Shown: piece by piece, positions 1 through 13,200 of the stretch
Numbering within the stretch: the first letter of the stretch is position 1
Layout: each line of letters opens with the position of its first letter
NCBI GenBank assembly: GCA_034008185.1
Contig: CM067084.1
Coordinates: 11,985,385 to 12,049,384 of the forward strand
Length of the DNA stretch: 64,000 nt
Source of the DNA: Gorsachius magnificus
Taxonomy: Eukaryota > Chordata > Aves > Pelecaniformes > Ardeidae
Reading direction: 5' to 3'
The notes under the pieces: generated by a model
Told to the model about the DNA's origin: nothing
Seen by the model: the letters and a program-made list of their open reading frames with translations, nothing else
Databases searched by the model: none
Program-made: the position numbers and the translations under genes

Positions 1-1189
1 GGAAATGAAAAGGAAATATGGAATTCTGGTTCTGAGTAACTGCAATGATTTTTTGCATTGTCTTCAGGATTTTTTTAGATTTCATTGAACAAATAACAAC
101 CATCTATGTAATTTTCCACCTTCACATCTGATTGAATATTATTACAATAGTGAAAATACATGCAGTTCTTCTTTATGGAAAAATTCTATTACAATTTGTC
201 TCAATCTGCGTGGCTGCTTAAATACCAAATAATAAATACCTGTAGAGACTCATGTAAACAAGCAATTCCAGCAATTGCCCTGACAAATACACAGGATGGA
301 ATCTATGAGATGACGCAGGTTCAGCACCAAATACTGTCACTTGTCTTACTCTTTCATCACATTTCAGGAGATCTTTTATTTCCTTCCTCATTCTGTAACT
401 TAAGGGTCGAATTCTTAATGGAATTATCTTAGCTTTTTCTAGGTGGCTCTTCTGTTAAATATCTGATCCAGAATTTTGTACCTAGTTAACAGATCAACTA
501 CTCTGAAAGGCAAAGACTTTTCTTGGAAGCATAAGTATTTCTTTACCAGTACAATGTTTTTAACAGGACTTTTGGATGATTTGCATTGTTTTGATTTTTT
601 TTTTTGTTACCATCTGCAAAATAGTTGTCAATATTAGAGCTGTGAACTCTGAACTGTCTTTTGTTTGACTTCCTACACACTATGAAGAGATCAAATGTTA
701 ATTTAGGCCTCATCTTATAAACCATATGAAGGTATTGATTTATGTCATACAATTTCAGAATTCAGACTGCAGAATCATGGATCCCCAGCAAGCAGTACGG
801 CTGGATCTTTACCTGGATCTTCTGAGTTTTATTGCGTTTATTGTCTACGCTGTATTTTCTTAGGGTTATAAAAGAAGTGCTGCAAGTGTGTCTTCTGAGA
901 AGGTTACAGTATTGCTGTCAAGCGTATCTAATAGATTGTTTTTATATAGACAATAATTTCTGAACACTCAATCTGAAGTATAGTGCTGTGGCACTGTGAA
1001 GGCCATTTGGAATTCAAGATGCTTCACAAGCAACAACATTTATAAACCGTGATCTGTATCCAGTAATATTCATCACAAATGAGCTTGCTTGGTACTCTTG
1101 GCATCATGACTTTAAAGTCAGCTGCTAGCCTCTGAGGACACGTATGAGATACAGCTCATTCAAAATTCAAAAATACTGCAGATGAATTA
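1..1189. other. Unannotated AT-rich DNA
   Basis: No recognisable gene or repeat. A T11 run lies at 595-605. The open frames are short and match nothing I know. Confidence 0.6.
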
Positions 1190-1560
1190 CATACTCCCAT
1201 AAATGCATTAACTACAACTATATATATTGTCGATATATCACATACTGAATTAAATAAATTGAGAATTTACTGCAGCTTACACAAAAATAAACGCACAGAC
1301 TATTAAATCAGCCATATTCCAAATCAGATACATAACCTATCTAATCAGATACTTAATATATTGAATCAAAATCACCGTACCTGCTGCATCAAATATATCA
1401 CACATTGAATGAAACATACCATCCACAGAGCATATCAATATTAAACTAAATCACGTTGAACGGCTACATAATTTACTAAATTAAATAAATTGGGCCAATA
1501 CAGTAGTCACTGAACCTAGCATATCAGATCATAAACAAACACAAAGCTTAGATATTTTGA
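1190..1560 (+). repeat. G-poor zone with degenerate repeated phrases
   Basis: The plus strand has very few G. Similar phrases recur: ATATATCACATACTGAAT (1233-1250) against ATATATCACACATTGAAT (1393-1410), ACTGAATTAAATAAATTG (1244-1261) against ACTAAATTAAATAAATTG (1475-1492), and AATCAGATACATAA (from 1322) against AATCAGATACTTAA (from 1343). The spacings differ (160, 231 and 21 bases), so this is not a clean tandem array. It may be a decayed satellite or low-complexity drift. Confidence 0.5.
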
Positions 1561-4500
1561 TAGAACTTGTCATACATTCCCAGTTAGGTCTCTGTAAAGT
1601 GTTATCTTTAAATGGACAAAGTTTTCCAGAGTCTTGGGAAATTAATTTTTAGTCACTGAATAAACACCTGACTAATTTATGTATCACACTTGAACAAGAA
1701 CTGCTATCATTCCTAGACATCCAATGCCTTCAAAAATGGTAAATCAGAGAGTCATGAAATTAATATTAAAAACATTCCCCAAGAAAGTCTACAGAAAATA
1801 TCACATTGTGGCCATTTTTCCCCATGACAGTTCTTAAACAAAATCCTAATGAAAAGCAGCAAAGACCTAAGTTCAAGATGAGAAAAAAATTCTTATTGTA
1901 GAGATATTTTTAAGAAATAAGTGACACATTTAAGCCCAGATTGCAAGTTTAATGAGACACAGACTTGAATTCTTCCGTAAAATAACTTTTCAAAGGCCAG
2001 GCATTAGTTATTCAAAAAATATTTATCTAAGGGTAAGTAGTAAAACATTAGACTTCCTGCATTAAATTTAATCAGAGTTCTGCCAGTTAGACTGTTTTCT
2101 GTCCAGCAAGTTCATAATGTTTTACAGTAATTAATACTGTGTATCATTTTATAATAAGTATTGTTGAAAGCATAGCTAAATGAGTATAGACATTTTATGA
2201 TACATTTAATATTCTTCAATTCTAAGATAAAGAATAGATATCGATTTGCCTACTGGCCTTTTTTTTTTTTTAAATGGCTTACTTCACAGAAAATAGATGT
2301 TTTGTTTCCAAATGTCATGTCAGTACTCTTGCTGCAAAAACAAGAATGCACCATTGCCAAGGTCTAATATACATTTGTATCCATTTTGGAGAAAAAATGA
2401 GGTTATTCAGAAAGTAAATCTATGGTTCAAATAATTAACCCTTAGAAAAACTGTAAAAGTACATAAAGCTAAGTGAATAAATGAAGAGTTATGGTTACTG
2501 GACAAAAATATTTTCATGGGTTTGGTTTGATCTAATTTTTCAGCATCATGTTGATGCTCAAATTCATACAGAAACTCCTGCCTTTTATGAATATACTCAA
2601 AACTCCAAGCTCATGGGAGGCCCATCCATGTAGTATTAGCAATTCAGTAGCATGAAGATGTTTAGCTGGGAGCTGTGGAGATCTGTCTTCTCTGAGCTGC
2701 AAAGCTACAGAGTTATTCTTTTTATCACACAATAAATATTTAACCTCTGTTTTCTTTAAGTGGAACAGCCAAGAGATGGAGAAAAGATTAGAGCTGTTAT
2801 CTTTTTTTCCTCATGTTCCCTCCCAGTACCTCTAAGTGTTAGCATCTATAGAAAAACATGAGCTCCTCTCCAACTTCTCTCAGCCCCTGAAGAGGATGAC
2901 ACTGTTGCTCATTAAACACTTTCAACACTTACCTAAAAAATAAGGTGATGTTCTCTGAAAACATTAACAAATCCTGGGGTGTCAATATATGGACAGATAG
3001 CAATTTTGCAGAAACCTTTTATTCCTAAGTCCCCTTGCCTGAGGAACAAGAGACCAGCTGGAGTCTTTCACCTGCTAAAGCATCATCTATAACGCAAACC
3101 AGCAATCAATACCAAAAGCAGATGTTTTTATGAAAACTTCTCTTGCTTTCTTGCTTTCTCAGCTTCGGTCCCCTTAACCCACACTGAGAAGTTAAAGTAA
3201 GAAAGAGGAACGCTATTGATGTAAAGGGCAAAGCTAAGGATGAAAAAGCCGTGTCAGAATTAGAAAAGGTAAACTACTTTTTACAGAGAAACATATATTG
3301 AGTTCTTCAATACAGTAGATTGAACTCAACAATCCTGTAATTCTCTAAATTAGACTGCTTTCATGCAAGGTTTGGAGTCACTGTGTTTTGAAGAAAATAC
3401 ATTTGCATCCTTAGAGGCATTCAACACTACTTTAGAAAGTCATCTAGTAAAAGGTCAATTGTGAGAATGCTGGCATGCCCGTAACCTTTCATTTCTAATG
3501 AAATGCTCCACAGATTCCCAACGGAGAAACAGCTCATAGAGTTCCTATAAATTTTATTTCTAAATCAGTTCCCACATAATACATTTTGAGAAGCTTTTGA
3601 TTCTGCTCCCCCCATCCTTTCAGGAAAACCAATAACCTTGCTTGTCGTCTTGCCTGTGCCTTAATAGCCAAGGAAGGATATATTTAAATTTTGAATGCAA
3701 GGCCTGTTTTTCAAAATTGTATTTTTGAGCAATTAGTCTGCTGTAGGTTGGTGCGTGGTATGCAGCGTTTCAGGATATAAAGACTTTGTGTGTTTGTATT
3801 TTTCCTAGAAATACACTGGATATTTTCACATATAGCAGGAGAAAAAAATAGGGCTGATATCAAAATGCAATACACAAAGCAGAACTCTGCATGTAACCCT
3901 GCTGATTTTGTAGGTGTTTCTTGTAGCTCAGAGGCCCCATTCATGGGGATCCTACAGAAGGCATGGTGCCATCATTAATTGCAGCTGAAATTGAGTGAAA
4001 CACTTAATTGCTTTGCCTTATTAGTAGTTTGGATTCAAAGGAGTTGTATCTGTTGCTTTTTCCAAACTCATTAGATGAAAGCCAGTAACCTGGAACAAGG
4101 CAAATATTCAGACACTGATTCAGACCCAGGAAGCAGTTTTACACCAGGACTGTACTTTGTAAGTGAAATATGAATTACAAGGGACAAAAGTTTGTCAAGA
4201 AGTCAAATTATGTTAGTTCACAAAGTGTTAAATGTCTAAGAACTTAATTTAGCAGAGGAGCTGCTCTGATAAATCTGTTCCCTCTTCATGCCAGATTACC
4301 AAGAAAAGCATAAAAAAAAAAAAAAACCAACCCCTATTAAAAGTGAGGAATAACAGGATATTCTTGATAAGGAGTCTCTAACTTTGGCATATGCTTATGC
4401 ATCATGAAAAGGGGTATGCGATGCAACCATAACAGAAAGTTCATGCCCAAGTTACACGGAAAAATACACAGACTAAAAACCTGGGTTTCTTTTACACGAG

Positions 4501-4796
4501 TCGTAAACTGTAACCAAATATACCCCATCACAAACTGAGTGCATGAAAATGCCCCACTTACCGATAAAGTGTGTCAACCATCTCAAAAGTTCTAAAAATA
4601 TGTAGAAACTCTATAATGTGTAACCATAATATTATATCTCATTGCCAGTAAAAAATATGAACAAAAAACACCCTTTAGGACCCAGTGAGAGTTATAAAAG
4701 GAAGAATTCAGGATATTATCTGTCTTTGCAATATTTTAAGACATATGGCATGCCTGATCAATTTTATTTTAAGCTGACCTGAAAAATGCTTATTTA
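1561..4796. other. Unannotated AT-rich DNA
   Basis: It contains a T13 run (2259-2271) and an A15 run (4312-4326) followed by CCAACCCC. No coding segment is supported. The sequence around 4110-4165 loosely resembles a dispersed TTTTACACCAG-type amniote repeat but is too diverged to call. Confidence 0.6.
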
Positions 4797-4825
4797 AATA
4801 AAAAAAACCCCAAACCAAACCAAAA
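4797..4825 (+). repeat. A-run followed by (CCAAA)-like units
   Basis: AAATAAAAAAAACCCCAAAC followed by CAAACCAAA. Member of the same A-run-to-CCAAA set. Confidence 0.85.
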
Positions 4826-4903
4826 GACCCAGGAAAAAAAAAATATTCCTTAGGGAGCCATTAAAACTGTAATATATAATTCCAATCAGATCTTCATCTT
4901 ACA

Positions 4904-4942
4904 CATATGTCTATATATAATCTACTTATATATAGATGTGTG
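4904..4942. repeat. AT-rich hairpin, 10-bp perfect core
   Basis: CTATATATAA (4911-4920) and TTATATATAG (4926-4935) pair exactly around TCTAC. As RNA the stem extends to 17 pairs (4904 with 4942) using three G-U wobbles. Confidence 0.85.
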
Positions 4943-5355
4943 CATATTATTAAGACTTGGGAAGGCCAAATTAATTCCTTTTTTAGGCATAAAGCAAAAG
5001 CAGAATTTTTATTAGAAAATTGTAACTGGCCTTTTATTTTCACAAAAACTTAATTCAAATCAGATTCACATTTCACTACGGTGAGATTTCACATTGGCAG
5101 CGTACACCCTGGGAGGGGCAGAGGACAAGTCTTTGGGCAGGGGTGTGGCCCAGGTACCCAGGTAGTACCATGTAGTGTTTCACACAGCAAGATAGGGACC
5201 TAGGGGTGTCCTCTGACATCAAACCCTTTCAGGCCAAAATAAAGGGTTATTTCCCATGCCTGTGCATCAGCCTGGAGCTGCAATGTACCCATCAAACACG
5301 GCTCGGTGAGCTGCTCTCCAAATCAGGCATTTTAAAATACTTTGTGGTCTGCTTT

Positions 5356-5409
5356 TTTATACTCACAGGCATTATAGATATTACTTTATACTTACAGACA
5401 TTATAGATA
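5356..5409 (+). repeat. Two-copy direct repeat, 29-bp period
   Basis: A 25-base unit at 5356-5380 recurs at 5385-5409 with two differences; the shared pattern is TTTATACTYACAGRCATTAT then AGATA. This looks like a local tandem duplication that later gained two substitutions. Confidence 0.92.
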
Positions 5410-7049
5410 GAGTCTATCTACTTAGCTCACAAAAACAGGAGTGCAAAATGCAGCAATGAAATAATAGCATTAAAAAAATAACTTGACTTTTTGACTTTCC
5501 CCATAGAAATGATTTGAGTAATTTTTAATTTCATCCGGACTGAACAGATAGCATACTAAACAGTCAAGTGCTGTATTACAGCAGTCTGGAAAAAAAAATG
5601 CAGACCTACATTTTACATCTTACTTTTTACTTTTTAGACTACATATTCAAGACACTTAAGATTGGACATCAGAGCATTAACACCTTTTGCTGGAATGGTG
5701 TTTGAGGGCTGCATTTTGTACTTTCAGGTTGGCAACATGAGTCACAGAAAATAGTCCTAAACCATACATAAATAAAAGAAACATGATAAATATTATTCAA
5801 AAATAGACATACATTTTAATAAGCAGCTAATAAAAAAAATGGTTTCAAGGCATTTTGCAGACCCTCTGGGAAAGATGAAGGATGGTTCATTAAAACAGGA
5901 TGGGGAAAAAAAAAATAATCTGTATTTAAATCTGTTTGATGCCAAGGGTTTAATCACAGAGGAGAGCCCCTTTTTACTATATGAAAACATAACGGGAAAT
6001 AAAGGAACATATATATAAAAAAAGTGGTCTCCAGATACATATTTATCTATTAAGACATGCATAAAATATCTTTCTATATTTAACCAACCCATGATCTGCT
6101 TTTACTGTTTGAAACAGCTGCATCATCTTCTTTATAGAATTAAAACAAAAAGGAAAGAAAAAATGATTATAAGGTACATACTAAGTTTTGGGAATAAAAA
6201 CTTCTGTGTACACAAATAATATGCAGTCACGCAGGAATACTTTTATTCCATTACAATGAAATTTTCACATTTTAATCCTGAACCCCTGGAAGGGCAGGGG
6301 AAGGAATAGCCAAGACTTCAGCCCCAATTAGGTATCTGTTGAAAAAACTGAGGCAAAACTGATTCTCATCAAAAAATGGGGAATGAGGCACTTTATATAG
6401 AATACTAGACATCTCTACTTGGAGATGTTTTTAAGCAATTAGGCTCAAGTTTGGAAATCAACTACTGTAAATTTTCTTTATATCTCATCACCTTGTCTAT
6501 GTCTCTCTTCCCTTCTTCCTCTGCTATGAACTGTTGATGAGCCTTACCAGTGGTCTTTAAAATGGAAGAAATTTATGCAAAGTGTTTTGAAGAAGTTCTT
6601 AGAGAAACAATACAGGCTGCGAGGGGAACCCTAACCTCAGGAAATGGTACTTATAAGCAGGTGAGTCATTACCTGTGAGAAATGAAACAGCAGCAGCTGT
6701 TTGGGGGACTTTCACATGAAAAAATCCCCAAGATCTGGAGCTCTTCCAGGTCAGGATGCAGTACCTGGCTACTTTCCTGTTTACCTCCCACAGAGTGCCA
6801 AGATTAAGGCTCATTCCTTGGAGATTTAGCATAAATACTTATCAGCACTCTTTGCTGAAGTTCTCCAGGGGCTTCTGTGGGATTTGCTTGTTTGGACTTA
6901 CAGAGTATAACATGTAAATTCATTCTGGTTTCCTTGAACATCCTGTTTACAATGACAGAGCTAAACAAGGTTTTGTACATCTCTTTCAATTCCTGATAAA
7001 TTACATTTTATTATGATAAGCTGGAAACTACTAAGCCTCCTTAGTACTA

Positions 7050-7079
7050 TTTTTTTTTTCTTTCTTTCTTTTTTTCTTT
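7050..7079 (+). repeat. T-rich/(CTTT)n tract
   Basis: A run of T with CTTT units and no purines over about 30 bases. It is simple sequence. Confidence 0.85.
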
Positions 7080-7324
7080 AAACTCTCCTGCATTACATTC
7101 AAAGACAGGGTGAAGCACCTGGCTCATTGTCAACACCTGAAAAAGCACAAGAAGTGCCATTTGAAAATTGAAGCTCTATTAAAGCAAACAAGCAACTAAA
7201 CAACGGGGCTTAGTAAAGGACATGAGAAACCTGCTGTAGGAATTCTGGGGAACAAAAAGCGCAGCTGAAACTAGGGAAGGAGACAGGCAAATTCCTCTCT
7301 CTCTCAGCCTGCCATCGTGTAGGC

Positions 7325-7508
7325 TCATAGGCAAAGCACCAAGCAGTTTCACGAGAGCCTGGATTGTAACTCTTGCTTTGGCATCGACCTTCTGTGTGAT
7401 GCTGGGTAACCTCTTTATGCCTCAGCTACAAATAAGCCTCATGTATCCTCGTGCTTTAAAACACTTTGAAAAGTATAGTGAAAATTAAAATACCATTATT
7501 GTTATTTT
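7325..7508 (+). mobile_element. MIR-type (amniote CORE/tRNA-derived) SINE relic, near full length
   Basis: The segment follows the MIR plan in order: GAGAGCCTGGATTGTAACTC, TTGGCATCGACCTTCTGTGT, then a GATGCTGGGTAACCTCTTTATGCC-like core (MIR: TGTGACCTTGGGCAAGTCAC..CTCTGTGCCTC), then CTCAGCTACAAATAAG in place of CTCAGTTTCCCCATCTGTAAAATGG, and a tail with ACACTTTGAAAAGTATAGTG and an ATTATTGTTATT end. Such elements are relics of old tRNA-derived SINEs mobilised by L2-like LINEs. The divergence is high, as expected of a copy predating modern birds. Confidence 0.82.
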
Positions 7509-7706
7509 AAAATTTATTTCCTTTACTAGGCACCCCTAAAAGACAAAGAAATAAGAGGAATATTTTGTTTCCTCATTTTCTGGTTTCCCTCCTGAGAACT
7601 CAAATACAAGGCATGGGGCTGAGAAATAATAATCAGTGTATTCTGACCCTTCTTGGAGTAGGAGCTGTGCCAAAAAAAAATATGAGGGGAATTTTTCTCT
7701 TCTGTT

Positions 7707-7723
7707 AAAAAAAAAAAAAAAAA
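7707..7723 (+). repeat. A17 homopolymer
   Basis: Seventeen consecutive A. No retroposon body is recognisable upstream. Confidence 0.9.
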
Positions 7724-7884
7724 GCTTGGGATTTGTCTGGCTTATTTTCTACTATTGAGAAAACCGCACACAGAAGAAAATAAATTTCTACTGAACTCTA
7801 TTAACTGCTAGATTTCTCCTATGTTCATGAAAAACACCCCATTAGGCTGTTTGCATGTTATTTTTCCATCATCCCAATTCTCAG

Positions 7885-7950
7885 TGCATCATTCTCCCAT
7901 TTCACAGAAAAGAGTTCTACAGAGAGAAGTAACCTCTTTTACATGCTTAA
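7885..7950 (-). mobile_element. MIR-type SINE core relic
   Basis: The plus strand reads CATTCTCCCATTTCACAGAA, AAGAGTTCTACAGAGAGAAG and TAACCTCTTTTACATGC, which matches the reverse MIR core (CCCATTTTACAGATGAGGAAACTGAGG..CAGAGAGGTTAAGTAAC..) with scattered differences. Only the core is recognisable. It lies about 380 bp from the plus-strand relic at 7325-7508 and is inverted relative to it. Confidence 0.6.
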
Positions 7951-8808
7951 ACAGAAAAAAATTAATCTAAACAAAGGGTGTGACACACAGAAAACACATT
8001 GGATTTCTTGGCATTTGATTTTCATTCAGATGCATCTGCCTATGAAAAGAGTTGTCAAATACAGCTCCCTGCTAGTTGTCAGTGGGGAATGATTTCAGAA
8101 ATCTCTGTCTAAATCTTCACTGGCATTTTCCACTAAACTTTTAGGTAAGAGTTTGAAACACATCACCCTGTTATTTAATCCCGACTCTCTCAAAAACATC
8201 TCCAAAGAATTTACTTATTAACATTTGAAAGAAACTTTCAGCTTTAAAGAAACCTTTACAGCCACAATTTTGAAAATGCATAACACCTCTTCCTTGGAAG
8301 ATTTACTTCTGACACAAAGATGAGTAGATTGTGTGTATTTCACTGGGAATATTAAGGTCCTTCCCTGGATATTTCCAGACACTGGAAGCAGTAAGGATGG
8401 ATAATGAGAGTTGCCTTTCTTGCAGTGCCTACAGATTTTCTTCAGTTTGACAGAACAAATTCTTCTGGTCCCCTCTTCTGATTTCTCTGTGCTCAAGAGG
8501 ATGCAGAGGGATGGGAAGAACTGTTCTCTATACAATCCTACTCACTGTAAGGATGAATTAAGTTGAAATTGAAATCTGAGTTGCTCAAAATGTGCCAGAC
8601 ATGGAAGAAATATATTTTTGAATATCTAGAAATTATAAAAATACCACGGGCTGAAAATTAATTTTGTATTAAATAAAAGAGTTGGACTGTCCTAATAAAT
8701 AGGAATCAAATAAAGCAAGGAATACAACATATCTGTGTATGTATTCTTAAAACCAGAAAACTTGCTAAGCTGTATTATAACTGTTAAGACTGTCAAAAGT
8801 TGTTTGGA

Positions 8809-8826
8809 ATGACACTAAGGTGTCAT
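8809..8826. repeat. 7-bp inverted repeat ATGACAC/GTGTCAT
   Basis: ATGACAC (8809-8815) and GTGTCAT (8820-8826) are exact reverse complements around TAAG. The arms are short, so chance is possible. Confidence 0.7.
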
Positions 8827-10251
8827 GACAAATCCCATTACAGTTTCTTCAGATGCCATAAGCAATATAAAAGCAGACAGTATTTAAATGTGTGGATTTA
8901 ACTTTCTAAAGTACTCATATTAGAAATCCTATGATCATTACAAATATATAATTTTGTATTTGTAGTTCTCTATAAATATTTGTATTTGTTTTATAGAAAC
9001 AAAAGCAAGATTATGTCTCTTTTTGCATTTTTGGGATTTTTTTTTTGGTTTATTTTTATAAGCTGTATATAAATCACTATCTAGTAAAGGAATGATGAGT
9101 ACTGAAAAGCACAGTTACCAACGCACAAGCTGAACATCAGGTGACTGGTTCAGATAGTGCTTACAGACCACCAAAGAGGGGGAATTTCTTTTGTTTATGA
9201 GAAATGGAGCTGTTGCAAAAGCTTCATAAGCCCAACATTGGCAATGTTCTGGAGGAGGGTCTCTAACAAATAGTAAAGAAAAACAAGGAAGAATAAAGAG
9301 GAAATTGTACTAAACTCCAGCAGGGGTAAAATTTGGACTGGGACAGTGGCGTGAAACCTTTGAAACCTTCTAAAATGATCCACATTTTATGTGTTCTTGC
9401 GTGCAAACACCACCGAACAGTTTCTATTCCCAATGTCCTCTGTAAAGCAGATGAACTGCAAATTTTTTTTTATGTGCTCTAGGAAAATGTGATTAAAATT
9501 AACATTAGGTAAGGGACTTAAACCTGTCAGGAAACCAGGAGGGAGCAGAAGGAATTTCTGTGAGAAGAAAGTGCTGAAGGTTTTTATTTTACTGCCTTTC
9601 CCCTTAACTGATTAGCTTGTTCTCTTGTTTGACTGTCCTGCTGTCAGGGATGCAGTGAACTGCTGCTACCGTATACTTAATAAACTTTCAATATGCTGCA
9701 AAGACCCCCTGAAGAAAAAAATGTTCTTTTTCAATCAATCCAAAGAGTTTGTAAAGAACTGGATTGTTAGGGGAGGTCACAGTTTCCTGGGTATTGCTCG
9801 GAAGTGGACACTTCAACTGTGTGACAGCTGAACTCCCAAATATTTGGACAGAGACAGTTTATCCTGTGGTTTGCAACAGCTTGCATGGTACTCTTTTGTG
9901 TGTGTATATATATATTTAATATATTAATGTCTAAAACTTCTGAAGAGGAGTATTTGCCAAACTGTTTAAAAGAAACTGCTATCTGCTGTGCAAAAGGAAT
10001 GCTTGTATGTTTATGCGAACACCTCCCCATTACTACTGTTTCTCTTGCCAACTGAGCATCCTCCTGGTTTTTTTAAGTGATGAGCTTGTTTATACCTAAG
10101 ACAAAAACATAGTACACGTTTTGATATAGTAAGTTGCATTTGCAATGTAATTAATAACATGGCTATCATGGAAATAAGTACCGACTATTCAGGTGACAGA
10201 GAAGATGCACTTTTCAGCTGATTCAGCTCCCACGGCACCTTTTGTTAACGT

Positions 10252-10272
10252 GTCCAGTCAAGGGTCCAGTCA
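10252..10272 (+). repeat. Direct repeat GTCCAGTCA, 12-bp period
   Basis: GTCCAGTCA at 10252-10260 recurs at 10264-10272, separated by AGG. It is a minor local duplication. Confidence 0.75.
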
Positions 10273-13200
10273 CCAAATGGGCACTTGCCATTCATTTCAT
10301 TCCCCCCGGGCTCACCTGTGAGAAAATTAAACAGGAACAGTCATATGGAAAAATGTTATAAGGTTACCTTAGAGAACAGTCTTTGGCTTAACTGTTGGCA
10401 AGGAGAAGGCTTTGCCTCTTCAAGTACTCCCATTCCCAGGAGGACCATTAACACGCAAGTCCATTCACACAGGAGGCTTCTGCGCTGGTTTGTGTCCTTT
10501 GACTCCCTGCCAGTACAGATCCAGTCCCACTGAAAGGAGTTCCTTCTGGTACAGGCCCAACTAATTTCCATTTCCATTCAGCTCATTCATTCATGGCTCT
10601 TGAGGCAAAGCCTCACGCCTACACTTCGTCTCTGCCCCGACTATGAAGATTCAGCAGTTAGCAAGGGATCTATCACAATGTTAAGAGTGGGAGAAAGAAG
10701 TCAGAGGGAGAATTGTGGAGAGCTGAGGCGCCTGCCATCACCCTTAGAAACAATTAAGTTTGTAAGTATGAAGAATGGCCATAACCATGACGAAATACAT
10801 TACTGGTCCACACTCGTAAATACTCTATATTTGAGCCTGCACACACACAGGTTATGTCACTTATCGCTAGTTCCTTCAGTGGTATTTACAAATTATTTCA
10901 GAGTAGTAAGTTATACGTATTCCAGAAGGTCTGTATGGGAATTAATTTGTTTCCACACAGAAGCAGGATATTTAACAATTCTTTTACGGCACGAGGTCAC
11001 TAAATGTTGGCTCTTTTATTGCTTGCTTTCTCTGTAGCCCAGCACAGTGTGGTATTTACTGATAAGCACGGTAGAAAAGTGAAAAATTGCTACTGAGAAG
11101 AACTTTCCCTGGTCACAAAAAAAAGTTCCTCTTTCTTTTATAAGACAATAAGTATTGTTCAAGATCTCCAACCCCCCCAAATTTTCACAAAGCTAGTGAA
11201 AACAAGGTCAAACAGGATCATTACCTCAGTGTATGAAGAAAAGGCTTCACTTTCCAAGCCTGGTCCTGAATGGAAAGAGTTTAATTTGGGGGATATAGCA
11301 CAGTATTTGGTGTTATTAGGACTGATCTTCAATCAGATATATCAATAACCTTGATTGAAGAAATGTGTTAAACTATGATTAAAATGAAAATGGAAGACGA
11401 CAATCAATATGAAAGGGACAAAAAATGTATAAATAAATGAACGTAATACATTGAAGAAAGCAGAAGCATGGGCAGCTGTATGCTTTATATGGGTTTTATA
11501 CAACATCGTTAAATATTTTGAATACACTTTGCTGTAAATGATGTTAGGAGCTTGGTGTTTGTTGTGGCAGAGATGTCTTTCTATTTGTACTAGCAAGTGG
11601 AAGTTGAAAGCAAAATAAAACACAGTTTCTGGACTGGCTTGTTGGATCCCAATAACATTCCCTTATTTCACTGTAATTTTATATGAATTCCACAAAAGAC
11701 AATTACACTGTTATTGCAGGCCCTATTTAATTTCTCTATAAAAACCTGTATTTATGCACAACCTTCTCATTATGTTGCTTTCTGGACCCCATTCCTAGTT
11801 AATTATAACCCTTTCTACTTTTGATGAACGTTAGGACTTTTGATAGCTATCAGTGAGGCATCAGTGCTTCCTTCAGAGTTAAAAATAAACATGCTGATTT
11901 TCTTCTCCATTTCTAACAATAGAAAAAACCAATAATTGATACATATTTAAAGTACTAACCTTTTCTGACAGATAGTATGGATATACTTCAAATTGCCATG
12001 TAAGGGTTGCTGGAAAATGTTAAGGAGCATTTTGCCTATCAATATTTTCAGGGCAAGAGCATTCAGTACAGACTATTGCGTGAAGGAAACTTCACTGTGC
12101 TATTTTTTGGTAGTATGAATCATTTACAAAATCAAAGTTTTAATTACCTTTGAGATACACAGTACTGATTTTGCAGATCTCTCCCTGTTTTCATCACAGC
12201 AGGAGGCGGTGAAACAGCCTAATAAAGCCAGGTAAGCATAACTGTTCATTACATGTTTGGGAAGACTTCTGGAGAGGATTTCACTTGCTGTTGAAGGGTT
12301 GAGACAAGCTTAGGCTACAGGACAAGCTTATGTTATTAATTCTCTCACATCTTGAAGGAGCAGTATGAAAGGCAAAGAGGCTCTAAGGTAGTCATCCCCT
12401 AAACCTTGACTTCCAGGCAGTATCAAACCCCTCTGGTGTGGCTTCCAGCTAAAGAACATTAAAAAAAATTAAGACTGAGACTGACAGGGAGAAGAAAGAA
12501 TGATATTGGTGTCAGCATGGTGCTGCTTGAGTATTGTTAAACAATAATATGAGAAGCTTAGGAGTTGCTGGGCAAAAGGGGTTTTTTCCCCAATATATTT
12601 TTTAATTGTAAAGAAATTACCTGCTAACATAAGTAAATGAAAGACATTTCAGAATAATACATGGAAACTGTGCAGTGGTATCAGATCAGATCCGTTTATG
12701 CAGAAATAGTATGAAAATCCCAAACTCATTCTCTATGAAAAAAATAGTAATAAAATAAGTACCCAACTGATTCAAAGAAATATGTTTAGAGACATTAATA
12801 AATACAACTTCAAAAAGCAATCTCTTGCGAAAAGGCATCAACCAGTCTTGTAAGAAAATAATTCATTTTCTTCTGGAAGAAATGGACAATTCAACTCTTA
12901 ATTAGCAGCTCAAAAGAAGTATTAAGAAAGAGAACAGAGAACAAGAACTAGAATGGAATCATTATGTCTATAGAAGAAGATTAGAAGCCAAAGTATTAGA
13001 AATTTGTAAAAAAGGGGGAACAGACTGGAAAGGGAAATGGTATTTATGGAATGATAGAACAATGAATTTAAATGGAACCAAATAATCAGTCCAGTCAGTG
13101 GTCTGCTAAATTTAACTCTGAGTGGAATCCTTTTCATTTGTATTCATGGTCTTTCAGACTTTATTTATTGGCACCGTAACATATTTCACACTATTACCCT

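Larger units (their letters stand above)
4943..7324. other. Unannotated AT-rich DNA
   Basis: Apart from the 29-bp-period duplication and the T-rich tract listed separately, I see only a slightly GC-richer patch (about 5095-5300) and short frames. The minus-strand frame at 5793-6092 has no recognisable domain. Confidence 0.6.

Noticed and set aside
10600..11037. 145-codon plus-strand open frame
   Set aside because: It matches no family I recognise, crosses simple AT-rich sequence, and has no splice or polyadenylation context. A frame of this length is expected by chance in 64 kb.
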